40,774 nucleotides of DNA, taken from contig JAIXKK010000095.1 in the NCBI GenBank assembly GCA_026954325.1, positions 1 through 40,774 of the forward strand, given 5' to 3'. Position 1 is the first letter of the stretch, and each line of letters begins with the position of its first letter. Positions 8,659 through 16,754 of this stretch are shown here, piece after piece. Source of the stretch: Bryobacterales bacterium. Its GTDB lineage: Bacteria; Acidobacteriota; Terriglobia; Bryobacterales; Bryobacteraceae. A program made the position numbers and the translations under genes. Under the pieces are notes generated by a model. It did not search any database, was not told the DNA's origin, and saw nothing but the letters and a program-made list of their open reading frames with translations.

Positions 8659-11600
8659 CTAAAATTCATAACGCAGCGCAACCTGCATCTGACGGGGCGT
8701 GTTCGCCTGGGAGGTGTACTTTCCCCATGTCGCGGCGCTGACACGTTCGAGATCGGGGTTGGTGAACCGCACCTGGTTCAGCAGATTGAAAATCTCCCAG
8801 CGGAACTGAATCGAGTGGCGGTCGTTGTAGGGCGGCACGAATCGTTTCGACAGCCCGGTATCGAAATTCGACAGCCCGTCAATCCGGATGGTGTTGCGGC
8901 TGCCGCTTTGGCCGGGCAGCGTGAACTGCCATTCGGCAAGCGTGGCCGCGGGATCCGGCCAGAGGTTCGGCCCGCCGGTGGCGGCATTCTTCGTCTTGGT
9001 GGATGGCGTCACTGCTCCCACGGGCGTGCCGAAACTGGTGACGTTCCAGTTCGTCGCCCAATAGGCGCCGTTGCCCGCGCTCCAGGGGAGTTCCGTCGAT
9101 TGCGTCCAGATACCGGAGAACTGCCACCCTCCCAGGGCTGCCTTCGCCCAACGGTGACGCGCGCCCGCGCCGATGGGAATCTGGTATACCCACCACATGT
9201 TCCACACGTGCCGCTGGTCGTAATCGGAAACCGCGCGGCGTTCGGAAGGGTTCCAGGCGTTGATGAGAAAGCCTGCAAACGCGCCGCTGTTTTCTGTTTC
9301 GGAAGCCAGATCCTGCGACTTCGAATAGGTATAGTTGAAATCGAGCGTCAGTCCATTCGAAAACCGCTTCCGCAGCGTCCATTGCATGGAATGGTAGTTG
9401 CCCCCGGCAATCGAACTCCAGGCGGAGAGCGAGGAAAACTGCGGGTTCATCATCATGTTCGGGCCAAGCACGCCGCAATCCGGATCGCAGTATTCATCCA
9501 GATCCCCCAGCGCGGAAATGAAGTCGTTCGGATAGAGCCTCGCCACGCTGTAGACCACTTGCGAGGCGGTTCGCGATGCGGTCTTCAGATTGCCGAACAT
9601 GTTTTCCCAGAAAGGAATCCGGGGCACTTGCGTGACCGGCGTCCGCTGATTGATCAGTTGGGCCGTCTGGGATGCCGCCTGGAAATACGTCTGGCCGCTT
9701 GCCGGGTCGGTGAGGTTGGTGGGCATTGCGAGGTCGCGGTTGATTAAGGACCGGCGCGACAGGCGCCCGGCGTAGCTGCCCTGGACGAACCAGCCGCGCG
9801 CGAATTCCCGCCCAATCGAGAAATTGAGATTCATGGTGTAAGGGCTTTTCAACTGATCGTCAATGGAATTCGTGATGGCGAAGCCTTCGTCGGCGGTGTC
9901 GGGAAATTGCGCGGGGAAGCCTCCGGGTGGCGCCGGGCGCAGCAGCGCGGAAGGAATATCGAAGATCCCGGTGAAACGAGGCGCGGTGGAGGCCGTAAGA
10001 CGGCCTGCGGGATTCGTCAGCGTGGTGGCAAAGCCGAAAGCGCTCAAGTCATAGCTCCGGGCCAAAGGCTGGCCAATCAGGTCATAGAACATGCCGAATC
10101 CCGTCCGGATGGCGGTGCGTCCTGACCCGCCGAAGAGCAGTTTGCGCCAGCCGTAGTCGCCGGTGGGAGACCACGCAAGCGAGAGCCTCGGCGCGAAATC
10201 GCGCTTGTGAAACGGATAGAGCGGGCGAGCCTTGGGATCATTGGCGCGGATGAAAACGATGCGCCCTGCTTCCTCCTGGCTGCGGCCCTCGTCCGCCAGG
10301 CGCCCGCGCGTATTGAACCAGTCCCCGAGAGGAATGTTCGTTGAAACCTGGACCCCGTTGGCCTCGTGCACGGGCGGCATCAGCGACCACCGCAGGCCGA
10401 GAGTAAGGGTCACGTTGGGACGCAGCCGCCAGGAATCCTGGGCGTACATCTCGTACTCTTCGTTGCGGAAATCGCGCGCGATGGGCGCGCCCACGGGGAG
10501 CACGTTGCCGTCAATCGTATAGTTGTAGCTGGCATCCACTTCCGAAACAATCCCGAGCAGAGCCATCATGGCGTCACCGAACGCCGCGCGGCCGGCGGTG
10601 TTGATATCGGCGGGGGTGATATCGGAACCCGTGCCGCGGAGCCAATTGACGTTGGTCGATGCCGAGTGGAACGACTTCACCCCATTCAGCGACTGGTTCG
10701 AGACCAGCCGCGCCACCGCTCCGAACTGCGCGAGATGCCTGCCCCTGGTGTAGCTGAAGTCCCCGCTGAACTGATGGAGCGGCATCTTGCGCGTGATTCC
10801 CGTCGTCAGCGGGTACAGATCGGACAGGTCCGTGAACGAGACTGCCGAAGCGGTCTGGCTGCCCGTCCGCTCGCGAGAATAGCGCGTCAGTCCGTAACGA
10901 AAATTACTGACCAGATTCGGAGTAAGGATGGCGTTATAGCCGATGGCCAGCCCCTTGGCATTGGCGAGAAAGACGCTCGCCGGGGCCTGCCCGGGAAATT
11001 GCGGGGCGGCCGTCGACCGGTCATTCTGCACCTGGCCGCGAAAGAAGAAATTGTGGTTGGCCGCAAGCTGGTAGTCGAAGCGGGCGATGTAGGTGTTGTA
11101 GAGCAATTCGAGCGGCGCCGTGAAGCGGTAGCCGAGGAAGTTCACGCCGTCGCCCGGCGTGGATGCATTCGGCAGAGGGTACTGTTGGAACACCCGCAAC
11201 ACCGCCGGGGCGGCGCCGGCGCCGCGCGGATCAAGCGCGCGCGCCTGGGAAGGGGCCAAATGGACGAACTGCCCCGCGCGGTTGCGGTAGGTGATGCCGC
11301 CCTGGCGCAACTCCTCGGAGGGCACGATGCGCTCCGCGTTCTCCTCGCTGCGGTCATTGCGCTGCTCCCAATTCATAAAATAGAAGAGCTTGTTTTTCCG
11401 GACTGGTCCGCCGAGCGAAACGCCGGGAATGTTGATGAGCAGCTTCGGCCTCGCGACGCCGGAGCTGTTGTTGAAAAATCCGTTGGCCGCCGTGGCGGTG
11501 TTGCGGTGATACCAATAGACGGAGCCGTGGGTGTCGTTCGTCCCGGACTTGGTCACCAGGGAAACCTGCGCCCCCGAACCGCGCCCCTGGTCGGCATTGG

Positions 11601-12249
11601 CGTTGGTGGTTGTCGTGCGAAACTCCTCGACGGAATCGAGGGTAACCCGCAGGACACTGGTGAACGCGGTCCGCTCCTGCTGCTCGTTCACGTCGATGCC
11701 GTCAAGCGTCACATTGGCCTGGTCGCTCTTCCCGCCGTTCACATTGCCCGACTCAGTCACGCCCGGCTGGAGCGCCAGCAGCCCGGCCACGTTCCGCGCA
11801 TAAGAGGGAAGTTGCAGGATCGGCATCGATCCGATGGCGTTACCAAGGGAGGCGTCCACCGTATTCACCTGTCCCGCTTCGGCCGTCACGGTGAGTGAGT
11901 TCGTTACATCGCCGAGCTTCTCGAACCGCAGGTCCACGCGGGCGGGTGTGTTTACCAGCACCTCGACGCCGGCGGCCGTAACGTTGCCGAATCCCTGGGC
12001 CGAAGCGGTGACGCGGTAACGGTCAGGAAGGATTTGTGGAAACGTGTAGCGGCCGTCGGACGCCGTCACCGTCTCACGCACGCGCAGGTTGCGGGACTGG
12101 CTGTCGAGACGGACGACGGCGCCGGGGACCGCGGCTCCCGTGGGATCGGTAACGAGACCGGAGAGTTGGGAAAGCTGCTGTGCCGGGAGCAGCCAGGCTA
12201 ACAGAACGGGAACGGAAACCAGACGGAAGACACGCAAGCGAAACCTCAC
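8659..12249 (-). CDS. TonB-dependent receptor, Oar-like, with carboxypeptidase-regulatory N-domain
   Basis: This is a large outer-membrane transporter of the acidobacterial Oar-like type, expected to bring in a large substrate such as an oligosaccharide, using TonB energy. A signal peptide (residues 1-24, ending L-P-A-Q-Q) is followed by a CarboxypepD_reg/CnaB-like beta domain (about 27-110, with G-L-V-T-D-P-T-G-A-A-V-P-G-A). Next comes a plug with V-T-L-D-G-I-D-V-N and E-F-R-T-T-T, then a long beta barrel ending in R-Y-E-F, the terminal aromatic typical of Bam-inserted barrels. The GTG at 12249 (1196 aa) gives the most typical signal peptide; an ATG at 12300 would add 17 residues. The open frame runs on to 13668, but that part lies antisense to other genes. 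The substrate is unknown. Confidence 0.9.
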   Translation of the reverse strand: MRFRLRVFRLVSVPVLLAWLLPAQQLSQLSGLVTDPTGAAVPGAVVRLDSQSRNLRVRETVTASDGRYTFPQILPDRYRVTASAQGFGNVTAAGVEVLVNTPARVDLRFEKLGDVTNSLTVTAEAGQVNTVDASLGNAIGSMPILQLPSYARNVAGLLALQPGVTESGNVNGGKSDQANVTLDGIDVNEQQERTAFTSVLRVTLDSVEEFRTTTTNANADQGRGSGAQVSLVTKSGTNDTHGSVYWYHRNTATAANGFFNNSSGVARPKLLINIPGVSLGGPVRKNKLFYFMNWEQRNDRSEENAERIVPSEELRQGGITYRNRAGQFVHLAPSQARALDPRGAGAAPAVLRVFQQYPLPNASTPGDGVNFLGYRFTAPLELLYNTYIARFDYQLAANHNFFFRGQVQNDRSTAAPQFPGQAPASVFLANAKGLAIGYNAILTPNLVSNFRYGLTRYSRERTGSQTASAVSFTDLSDLYPLTTGITRKMPLHQFSGDFSYTRGRHLAQFGAVARLVSNQSLNGVKSFHSASTNVNWLRGTGSDITPADINTAGRAAFGDAMMALLGIVSEVDASYNYTIDGNVLPVGAPIARDFRNEEYEMYAQDSWRLRPNVTLTLGLRWSLMPPVHEANGVQVSTNIPLGDWFNTRGRLADEGRSQEEAGRIVFIRANDPKARPLYPFHKRDFAPRLSLAWSPTGDYGWRKLLFGGSGRTAIRTGFGMFYDLIGQPLARSYDLSAFGFATTLTNPAGRLTASTAPRFTGIFDIPSALLRPAPPGGFPAQFPDTADEGFAITNSIDDQLKSPYTMNLNFSIGREFARGWFVQGSYAGRLSRRSLINRDLAMPTNLTDPASGQTYFQAASQTAQLINQRTPVTQVPRIPFWENMFGNLKTASRTASQVVYSVARLYPNDFISALGDLDEYCDPDCGVLGPNMMMNPQFSSLSAWSSIAGGNYHSMQWTLRKRFSNGLTLDFNYTYSKSQDLASETENSGAFAGFLINAWNPSERRAVSDYDQRHVWNMWWVYQIPIGAGARHRWAKAALGGWQFSGIWTQSTELPWSAGNGAYWATNWNVTSFGTPVGAVTPSTKTKNAATGGPNLWPDPAATLAEWQFTLPGQSGSRNTIRIDGLSNFDTGLSKRFVPPYNDRHSIQFRWEIFNLLNQVRFTNPDLERVSAATWGKYTSQANTPRQMQVALRYEF

Positions 12250-12870
12250 TTTTCTAAATTTAACCCGGCTGGAAAGGCGGCGGCGCTCAGCCCAATACAT
12301 TAATGTGAGGCGCTGTTGATACGGACTCGACCTGATACGCGAAGGCGCGCGGCGAACGCGGAAGCATAGAGGCCGCCGAATTGCGTGCGAAATCACGGTC
12401 CGTGAGATGATAAGGAAAGTGCGCCTCGAGCGGTGCATTTCGGACATGAAACGCGGAATTTGCGCTACGTGTGTTCTCTTGCCCGTCTGCCTCTTTCCGC
12501 CCTCCCCGTTGTTTGCGCGAGCGTTCGGCACGGCGGAGTCCGGCATGGGAGTGCTGCAAGCCGAAGCGTCAATGCTGCTGCCGGGAGGCTGCGCGGACAA
12601 TGCGCCGCCGCTGGTTACGGCGCCGTCCCGCGGTGGAAATTGCACCGTGCACCGCCTCGCCGCAAATGCGGGCAAGGTGTTGCCGGCTCCTCCTGCCGTC
12701 TGGCGCCGTCCGTACGCGCGGAAGAAAAACATCCGCGTGTCCCATGCCGTGCCCCTGCGTGTGGCGAGGTATGAGGTATTCTTCTGGAAACGGCCGCCGC
12801 CCGCCGCTTCGCTGACATGATCCACCAGCGAATATCCAGTTTCATTTCGAATTTCCCTGGAGATCGGGCC
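12250..12870. other. Divergent intergenic region, mostly without a confident gene
   Basis: This is about 620 bp between the TonB receptor (minus) and the CcmH-like gene (plus). It should hold the receptor promoter. One possible small gene (12446-12820, plus) is listed separately. Several frames stay open on both strands because GC is high, so openness alone means little. No repeat or hairpin of note was seen. Confidence 0.5.
12446..12820 (+). CDS. Possible small Cys-containing exported protein, unknown
   Basis: This 124-codon frame begins MKRGICATCVLLPVC, which resembles an export signal with an alanine-rich end (L-F-A-R-A). The rest has two more cysteines (G-G-C, G-N-C) and a basic C-terminal half. 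Its TGA overlaps an ATG at 12817 as ATGA, a pattern seen in real operons here. That ATG opens a longer version of the CcmH-like gene. Codon third positions are GC-rich, as in real genes of the window, but the opposite strand is also open. No family is recognised and the ribosome-binding site is weak. It may not be a gene. Confidence 0.3.
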   Translation: MKRGICATCVLLPVCLFPPSPLFARAFGTAESGMGVLQAEASMLLPGGCADNAPPLVTAPSRGGNCTVHRLAANAGKVLPAPPAVWRRPYARKKNIRVSHAVPLRVARYEVFFWKRPPPAASLT

Positions 12871-13353
12871 ATGACAATACGTGCGTTTTTTCCACTCGCG
12901 GCATTCTCCCTTGGCCTCCTGGCGGCGGACAGGCCGGGCGCCACCCTCGATCGGGTTTCTTCCAATGCCGGCGGGCAGGCGAACCCCGTGCGAGCGTTCG
13001 AAGAGCGCCGCGATCACCTTTACAAGACGTTTCTTGCTCCCTGCTGCTGGCGCGAGGCGGTCTATACGCATCGCTCCTCGGAGAGCATGATGATGCGCAA
13101 GGAGATCGACTCCCTGCTTCGAGAGGGGCGGCCCGATGCGGAGATTGCCGCCTATTACGTGGGCAAGTACGGGGAACGCATTCTCCGGGAGCCGCCGGGG
13201 GTGAAGGGGAGATTCCTGTACCTGCTCCCCCTGTTCGCGCTCCTGGTTGGGCTTGCGGCCGTGCTTGCGGCCCTGAAGATGATGTCCGGCCGGTCCCGGC
13301 GGCCGGTCCCGGCAATAACCCCAAACATCCCGGATTCGGACTGGGATTGGTAG
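12871..13353 (+). CDS. CcmH/NrfF-like cytochrome c maturation protein with a CC motif
   Basis: The 160-aa product resembles CcmH/CycL, the exported thiol protein that keeps apocytochrome c heme-binding cysteines reduced. A signal peptide (MTIRAFFPLAAFSLGLLAA) is followed by the segment L-A-P-C-C-W-R-E (Cys58, Cys59). Then comes the family helix pattern H-x-S, M-R-K-E-I, L-L-R-E-G, D-A-E-I and Y-V-x-K-Y-G-E-R-I-L, and a membrane segment (about 113-137). Classical CcmH has LRCxxCQ; here the two cysteines are adjacent. The ATG at 12871 is preferred over 12817 because GGAGA lies just upstream and the signal peptide begins there. No other ccm gene is in the window. A 13-bp tandem repeat lies in its 3' end. 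Confidence 0.7.
   Translation: MTIRAFFPLAAFSLGLLAADRPGATLDRVSSNAGGQANPVRAFEERRDHLYKTFLAPCCWREAVYTHRSSESMMMRKEIDSLLREGRPDAEIAAYYVGKYGERILREPPGVKGRFLYLLPLFALLVGLAAVLAALKMMSGRSRRPVPAITPNIPDSDWDW
13288..13313 (+). repeat. Perfect 13-bp tandem duplication in the CcmH-like 3' end
   Basis: The unit GGCCGGTCCCGGC occurs at 13288-13300 and again at 13301-13313 with no mismatch. Thirteen is not a multiple of three, so gain or loss of a unit would change the last residues of the CcmH-like protein, after its membrane segment. Confidence 0.8.
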
Positions 13354-13383
13354 GGAGATTTCTGATGACTCGCGGACGAGTGA

Positions 13384-13524
13384 TCCGGGGAAGCAGTCGC
13401 CGCCGGAGCGCGGACGGCGCCGGTCTTCACTCTCCCCAAACTCACGCATACCCTTGACGCGCTCGAACCCTACGCCGGCGCGCGCACAATGGAGATTCAC
13501 CATGACGAGCAGATGGGAGAGTGA
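13384..13524 (+). pseudogene. Superoxide dismutase (Fe/Mn) N-terminal remnant
   Basis: From 13423 the forward strand encodes V-F-T-L-P-K-L, then L-D-A-L-E-P-Y and A-R-T-M-E-I-H-H-D, the unmistakable N-terminus of Fe/Mn superoxide dismutase, including the first metal-ligand histidine. After H-H-D the similarity stops and five residues later there is a TGA (13522-13524), directly before the next gene's ATG. The other three metal ligands and about 160 residues are missing. In-frame upstream codons (A-V-A-A-G-A-R-T-A-P) look like the end of an export signal, but a TGA at 13381 closes the frame with no start. An ATG at 13364 (MTRG...) in another frame may be the old start. This is a dead fragment left by deletion and frameshift. 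Confidence 0.75.
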
Positions 13525-13836
13525 ATGAAACGCGGTTCGTTTGTCCTGTCGCTCCTCGCAGTCTCCCGCGGAAAGAATGAGGAGCCTGCCGGGCCGCTGA
13601 AGGAGTACCGTCTCACGGGCGTAGTAGTGAGCTACGACGCCGATCGGAAAGCGGCCCCTATCCGTCACGAGAAGATCGAAGGTCTGATGGAGGCGATGAC
13701 CATGGAGTTCCCGGTGCGCGACGAGGGCGCGGCGTCGAAACCGATCCCCGGACAGCGCATCACGGCGCCTCTGTTTCAGCGCGAATCGGATTATAAATAT
13801 TGGATCTCGGGCATCGAAACCGCGGCGGGCGGGTGA
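13525..13836 (+). CDS. CusF-like periplasmic copper-binding protein
   Basis: The 103-aa exported protein matches the CusF/copper-binding domain often found alone or beside SCO1/SenC in these bacteria. It has R-L-T-G-V-V-V, then I-R-H-E-K-I-E-G-L-M (His49, Met55) and E-A-M-T-M-E-F-P-V (Met58, Met60), with a small beta barrel ending W-I-S-G-I. Such proteins bind Cu(I) through Met and His in the periplasm. The start at 13525 has GGGAGAG upstream. The short signal MKRGSFVLSLLAVS is followed by Arg15 and Gly-Lys-Asn-Glu-Glu, a context where relatives usually have a lipoprotein cysteine; CGC here is one transition from TGC. It directly follows the SOD remnant. Confidence 0.7.
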   Translation: MKRGSFVLSLLAVSRGKNEEPAGPLKEYRLTGVVVSYDADRKAAPIRHEKIEGLMEAMTMEFPVRDEGAASKPIPGQRITAPLFQRESDYKYWISGIETAAGG

Positions 13837-13852
13837 GCCCCGGAAGTCGAGG

Positions 13853-13882
13853 TTGCCCCCTTTGGTTTCAGTGGCCTAGAAT
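13853..13882 (+). promoter_or_regulatory. Putative sigma-70-type promoter upstream of hrcA
   Basis: TTGCCC (13853-13858) and TAGAAT (13877-13882) are 18 bases apart, about 50 bases before the hrcA ATG. AGGAGAG lies about 11 bases before the ATG. No CIRCE inverted repeat (TTAGCACTC/GAGTGCTAA type) was seen around it. Confidence 0.5.
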
Positions 13883-13930
13883 CAGACTAAGGGCAATCCT
13901 GTAATTTGCCCGTAGGAGAGACGACACCAC

Positions 13931-14977
13931 ATGAGGCCTGGAGGGCTGCATGACAGGTCTTCCCTGCCGTCAAGAACGGCGGAGATCCTGCATTCAATTG
14001 TCTACGAGTACATCGAGACCGGAGAACCGGTGGCGTCGCGCACCATCTCCCGCCGGGGTTCGAAGCTGAGTCCTGCCTCCATTCGTAACATCATGGCCGA
14101 TCTGAGCGATGAAGGGTACTTGTCCCAGCCCCACACTTCGGCCGGACGCGTGCCCACGGCGAAGGCATTCCGGGAGTATGCGCGCGCGGTTCAACTGTCT
14201 CGCGGTCTTTCGATCGAGGCCAGCCGGTTGCGGCGGGAGATCCACGATCAGGACTCCGTGGAGGCGCAGGTGGAAAGGTCCTCGCACGTGCTGACGCAGA
14301 TATCGCGCAGCATGGGAATCGCGGCGGCGATTCCCACGGACAACCAGATTCTCCACCAGGTGGAACTGATCGCCCTCTCCGAGCAGCGGGTCTTGATGGT
14401 GGTGGTCACCCGCGACCGGATTGTCCGCGACAAGATCATCTATCTCGATCGTTCGCTTCCCCAGGAAGAACTCAGCTCTATCCGGAACTATATTAACGTC
14501 AACTTCCAGGGCTGGACGCTGGTCGCCATCCAGAAGGAACTCTCCGAGCGCCTGGAGGAAGAGCGCGCCGTTTACGATGAGATTCTCCAGCGGCTGAATC
14601 TGCTGGTGCGGAAGGGATTACTCGACATCGGACTCACTCCGACGCTGCACACGGAGGGCGCCTCGAACCTGGTGGGTGTCGACCTGCACCTCACTCGCGA
14701 AAAGCTGCGGGAACTGTTCCGCACGCTCGAGGAGAAAAAACGGATCCTTGAACTGCTCGAGCGATTCCTCGAGGCGAGCGGCGAGGTGGGCGTTCATGTG
14801 GGACTCGGCGAGGCGCATTCCAGCATGGACGAACTTACCCTCATCGGGGTGACCATCCTCCTCCCGGGCGGCATGGCCGCCAAGGTGGCGGTGTTGGGGC
14901 CGATGCGCATGAATTACGAGCGCGTCATGTCCGCTGTCTACCACGTGGGCCAAGCCCTGCAATCGGCGGAAATCTGA
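13931..14977 (+). CDS. hrcA: Heat-inducible transcription repressor HrcA
   Basis: HrcA represses heat-shock operons by binding CIRCE operators and is kept active by GroEL. The 348-aa product has the N-terminal winged helix (R-T-A-E-I-L-H-S-I-V, V-A-S-R-T-I-S, L-S-P-A-S-I-R-N-I-M-A-D-L), the H-T-S-A-G-R-V-P-T turn, and the long GAF-like dimer and regulatory region. It ends in the family core with V-T-I-L-L-P-G-G and M-N-Y-E-R-V-M-S-A-V. The ATG at 13931 has a good AGGAGAG site. It heads an hrcA-grpE-dnaJ run. Length is normal. Confidence 0.96.
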   Translation: MRPGGLHDRSSLPSRTAEILHSIVYEYIETGEPVASRTISRRGSKLSPASIRNIMADLSDEGYLSQPHTSAGRVPTAKAFREYARAVQLSRGLSIEASRLRREIHDQDSVEAQVERSSHVLTQISRSMGIAAAIPTDNQILHQVELIALSEQRVLMVVVTRDRIVRDKIIYLDRSLPQEELSSIRNYINVNFQGWTLVAIQKELSERLEEERAVYDEILQRLNLLVRKGLLDIGLTPTLHTEGASNLVGVDLHLTREKLRELFRTLEEKKRILELLERFLEASGEVGVHVGLGEAHSSMDELTLIGVTILLPGGMAAKVAVLGPMRMNYERVMSAVYHVGQALQSAEI

Positions 14978-15034
14978 CTCGAGGCCCTCCCCCGGCATTC
15001 GGGTGAAATTGGAGAACTTTGATAGGCTGGAGTT

Positions 15035-15607
15035 ATGCAAGAAGAGGTAAAAAAACCTTCCGGAGAAGGAAGTGTGGGTGTCGAAGAGCAAGCCGTGGAT
15101 CCGGCTCCTCGGAGCGGCGCCGTGGAGATGGCTGATCCCGCCGGCCAGTTGGCCGCCGTGACCGCCGACCGGGACCGGTTGCAACTGGAAAACGCGGATG
15201 TGCAGGACCGCCTGTTACGGCGGCAAGCCGAATTTGAAAACTTCCGCAAGCGCGTGGAGCGGGAAAAAGTGGAATTGCTCGAATATGCCGGCATGGAAGC
15301 CGCGCGCGCGATTCTACCTATTGTGGACGATTTTGAGCGCGCGCTGAAAGCCGAGAGCGCCGACAGGGATTACGCGCGGGGCATGGAGATGATCCACCAG
15401 CGTCTGCTGGAGGCGCTGACGAAACTCGGCCTCGAGTCCATTGAATGCGAAGGGCGGAAGTTCGATCCGAACCTGCACCACGCCGTCACCAGAGAGTCTT
15501 TGGAAAGCGTGGAAGAAGACACCGTTCTCGAGGTATACCAAAAGGGATACAACTTCAAAGGGCGGCTCCTGCGGCCGGCCATGGTAAAAGTCTCGGTGCG
15601 TTCGTAA
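15035..15607 (+). CDS. grpE: Nucleotide exchange factor GrpE
   Basis: GrpE releases ADP from DnaK, completing the chaperone cycle. The 190-aa product has an acidic, disordered N-terminus, a long coiled coil (about 38-95, including F-E-N-F-R-K-R-V-E-R-E), and the beta wing with F-D-P-N-L-H-H-A-V and V-x-Q-K-G-Y and a C-terminal L-L-R-P-A-M-V-K-V. It lies 57 bp after hrcA and 25 bp before dnaJ. Dense A-rich codons follow the start, and TGGAG lies just before the ATG. Confidence 0.96.
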   Translation: MQEEVKKPSGEGSVGVEEQAVDPAPRSGAVEMADPAGQLAAVTADRDRLQLENADVQDRLLRRQAEFENFRKRVEREKVELLEYAGMEAARAILPIVDDFERALKAESADRDYARGMEMIHQRLLEALTKLGLESIECEGRKFDPNLHHAVTRESLESVEEDTVLEVYQKGYNFKGRLLRPAMVKVSVRS

Positions 15608-15632
15608 CCCCGCGGGGGTGAGAGGGGAAACG

Positions 15633-16748
15633 ATGGCCGATTCCAAGCAAGATTACTACGAGGTGCTCGGCGTACCGAAGGATGCTGATGATCAGGCGCT
15701 GAAGAGCGCCTATCGCAAACTGGCGATGAAGTATCATCCGGACCGCAATCCGGGCGATCATGCGGCCGAGGAAAAGTTCAAGGGAGCGGCGGAAGCCTAC
15801 GGAGTGCTCAGCGACCCGCAGAAGCGCGCCGCCTACGACCGCTACGGCCATCAGGGGGTGCAAGGCGCGGCCGCGCAGGGATTCGACGCCGGCGCGTTCA
15901 CCGATTTCAGCGATATCCTCGGCGATTTCTTCGGCTTCGGCGAGATGTTCGGCGGCGGCCAGCGGCGCAACCGCGTCCAACGGGGCGAGGACGTTCGCTT
16001 CGACCTTGAGATCACGCTCGAGGACGTGATGCAGGGCAAGCCGGCCGACCTCATGGCGCCGCGCCTCGACCCTTGTTCCCGCTGCAACACAACCGGAGCG
16101 GAACCGGGCGGCATGTCTTCCTGCCCAACCTGCCACGGGCGCGGGGAAATGATCTACCAGCAGGGTTTCCTCTCCATCCGCCGGACCTGCACCCAGTGTG
16201 GAGGCCGGGGCCAGATCGTGAAGCGCGTCTGTACCCAGTGCAAAGGGGAAGGCTACAAGCGTACGGATCGCAAGCTGAAGGTAAACATTCCCCCCGGCGT
16301 CGACAATAACACCCGTTTGCGTCTGGCGCAGGAAGGACAGCCCGGCGTCAACGGCGGACCTCCCGGAGATCTCTACGTGGTCCTGAAGGTGAAGGATCAC
16401 CCCGTCTTCGAGCGCCATGAGGATCAGTTGCATTGCACGATCCCGGTGAATATCGCGCAGGCGGCGCTCGGCGCCGACGTCGATCTGCTCACCTTCGACG
16501 GCTTGCAGACGGTGAGGATTCCCGAAGGTGTCCAGAACGGCCATCAGGTTCGCCTTAAGGGGCACGGCGTTCCGCGCTTGAACTCCCACGGCCGCGGGGA
16601 CCTCTTTGTCCACGTGGAGGTTCGCACGCCGGAGAAACTGACGCGCGAACAACGCAAATTGCTTGAGCAGTTGCGAGACCTGCTGCCGATGGAGAACGAG
16701 CCCAAGGAGAAGGGGCTCTTCGAGAAGGTAAAAGACTACTTCATGTAG
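15633..16748 (+). CDS. dnaJ: Chaperone protein DnaJ
   Basis: DnaJ delivers unfolded proteins to DnaK and stimulates its ATPase. The 371-aa product has the J domain with H35-P-D37, the Gly/Phe region (about 73-110), and four zinc-binding CxxC motifs (C148/C151, C164/C167, C186/C189, C200/C203), then the two substrate-binding barrels. The ATG at 15633 is used rather than 15618 because it gives the family start MADSKQDYYEVLG and GAGGGG lies upstream. The first zinc motif is C-S-R-C-N-T-T-G, without the usual first glycine. dnaK is not present between grpE and dnaJ. Confidence 0.97.
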   Translation: MADSKQDYYEVLGVPKDADDQALKSAYRKLAMKYHPDRNPGDHAAEEKFKGAAEAYGVLSDPQKRAAYDRYGHQGVQGAAAQGFDAGAFTDFSDILGDFFGFGEMFGGGQRRNRVQRGEDVRFDLEITLEDVMQGKPADLMAPRLDPCSRCNTTGAEPGGMSSCPTCHGRGEMIYQQGFLSIRRTCTQCGGRGQIVKRVCTQCKGEGYKRTDRKLKVNIPPGVDNNTRLRLAQEGQPGVNGGPPGDLYVVLKVKDHPVFERHEDQLHCTIPVNIAQAALGADVDLLTFDGLQTVRIPEGVQNGHQVRLKGHGVPRLNSHGRGDLFVHVEVRTPEKLTREQRKLLEQLRDLLPMENEPKEKGLFEKVKDYFM

Positions 16749-16754
16749 GCCCGT

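Noticed and set aside
8481..8744. Small reverse frame downstream of the TonB receptor
   Set aside because: It overlaps the receptor 3' end, has no family match and no ribosome-binding site.
8659..13668. A single open reverse frame of 1669 codons suggesting a giant protein
   Set aside because: The signal peptide of the TonB receptor starts at about 12249. The upstream part is low-information sequence antisense to the CcmH-like and CusF-like genes; high GC keeps frames open.
13840..13930. CIRCE operator before hrcA
   Set aside because: No TTAGCACTC/GAGTGCTAA-type inverted repeat is present, even with a few mismatches.
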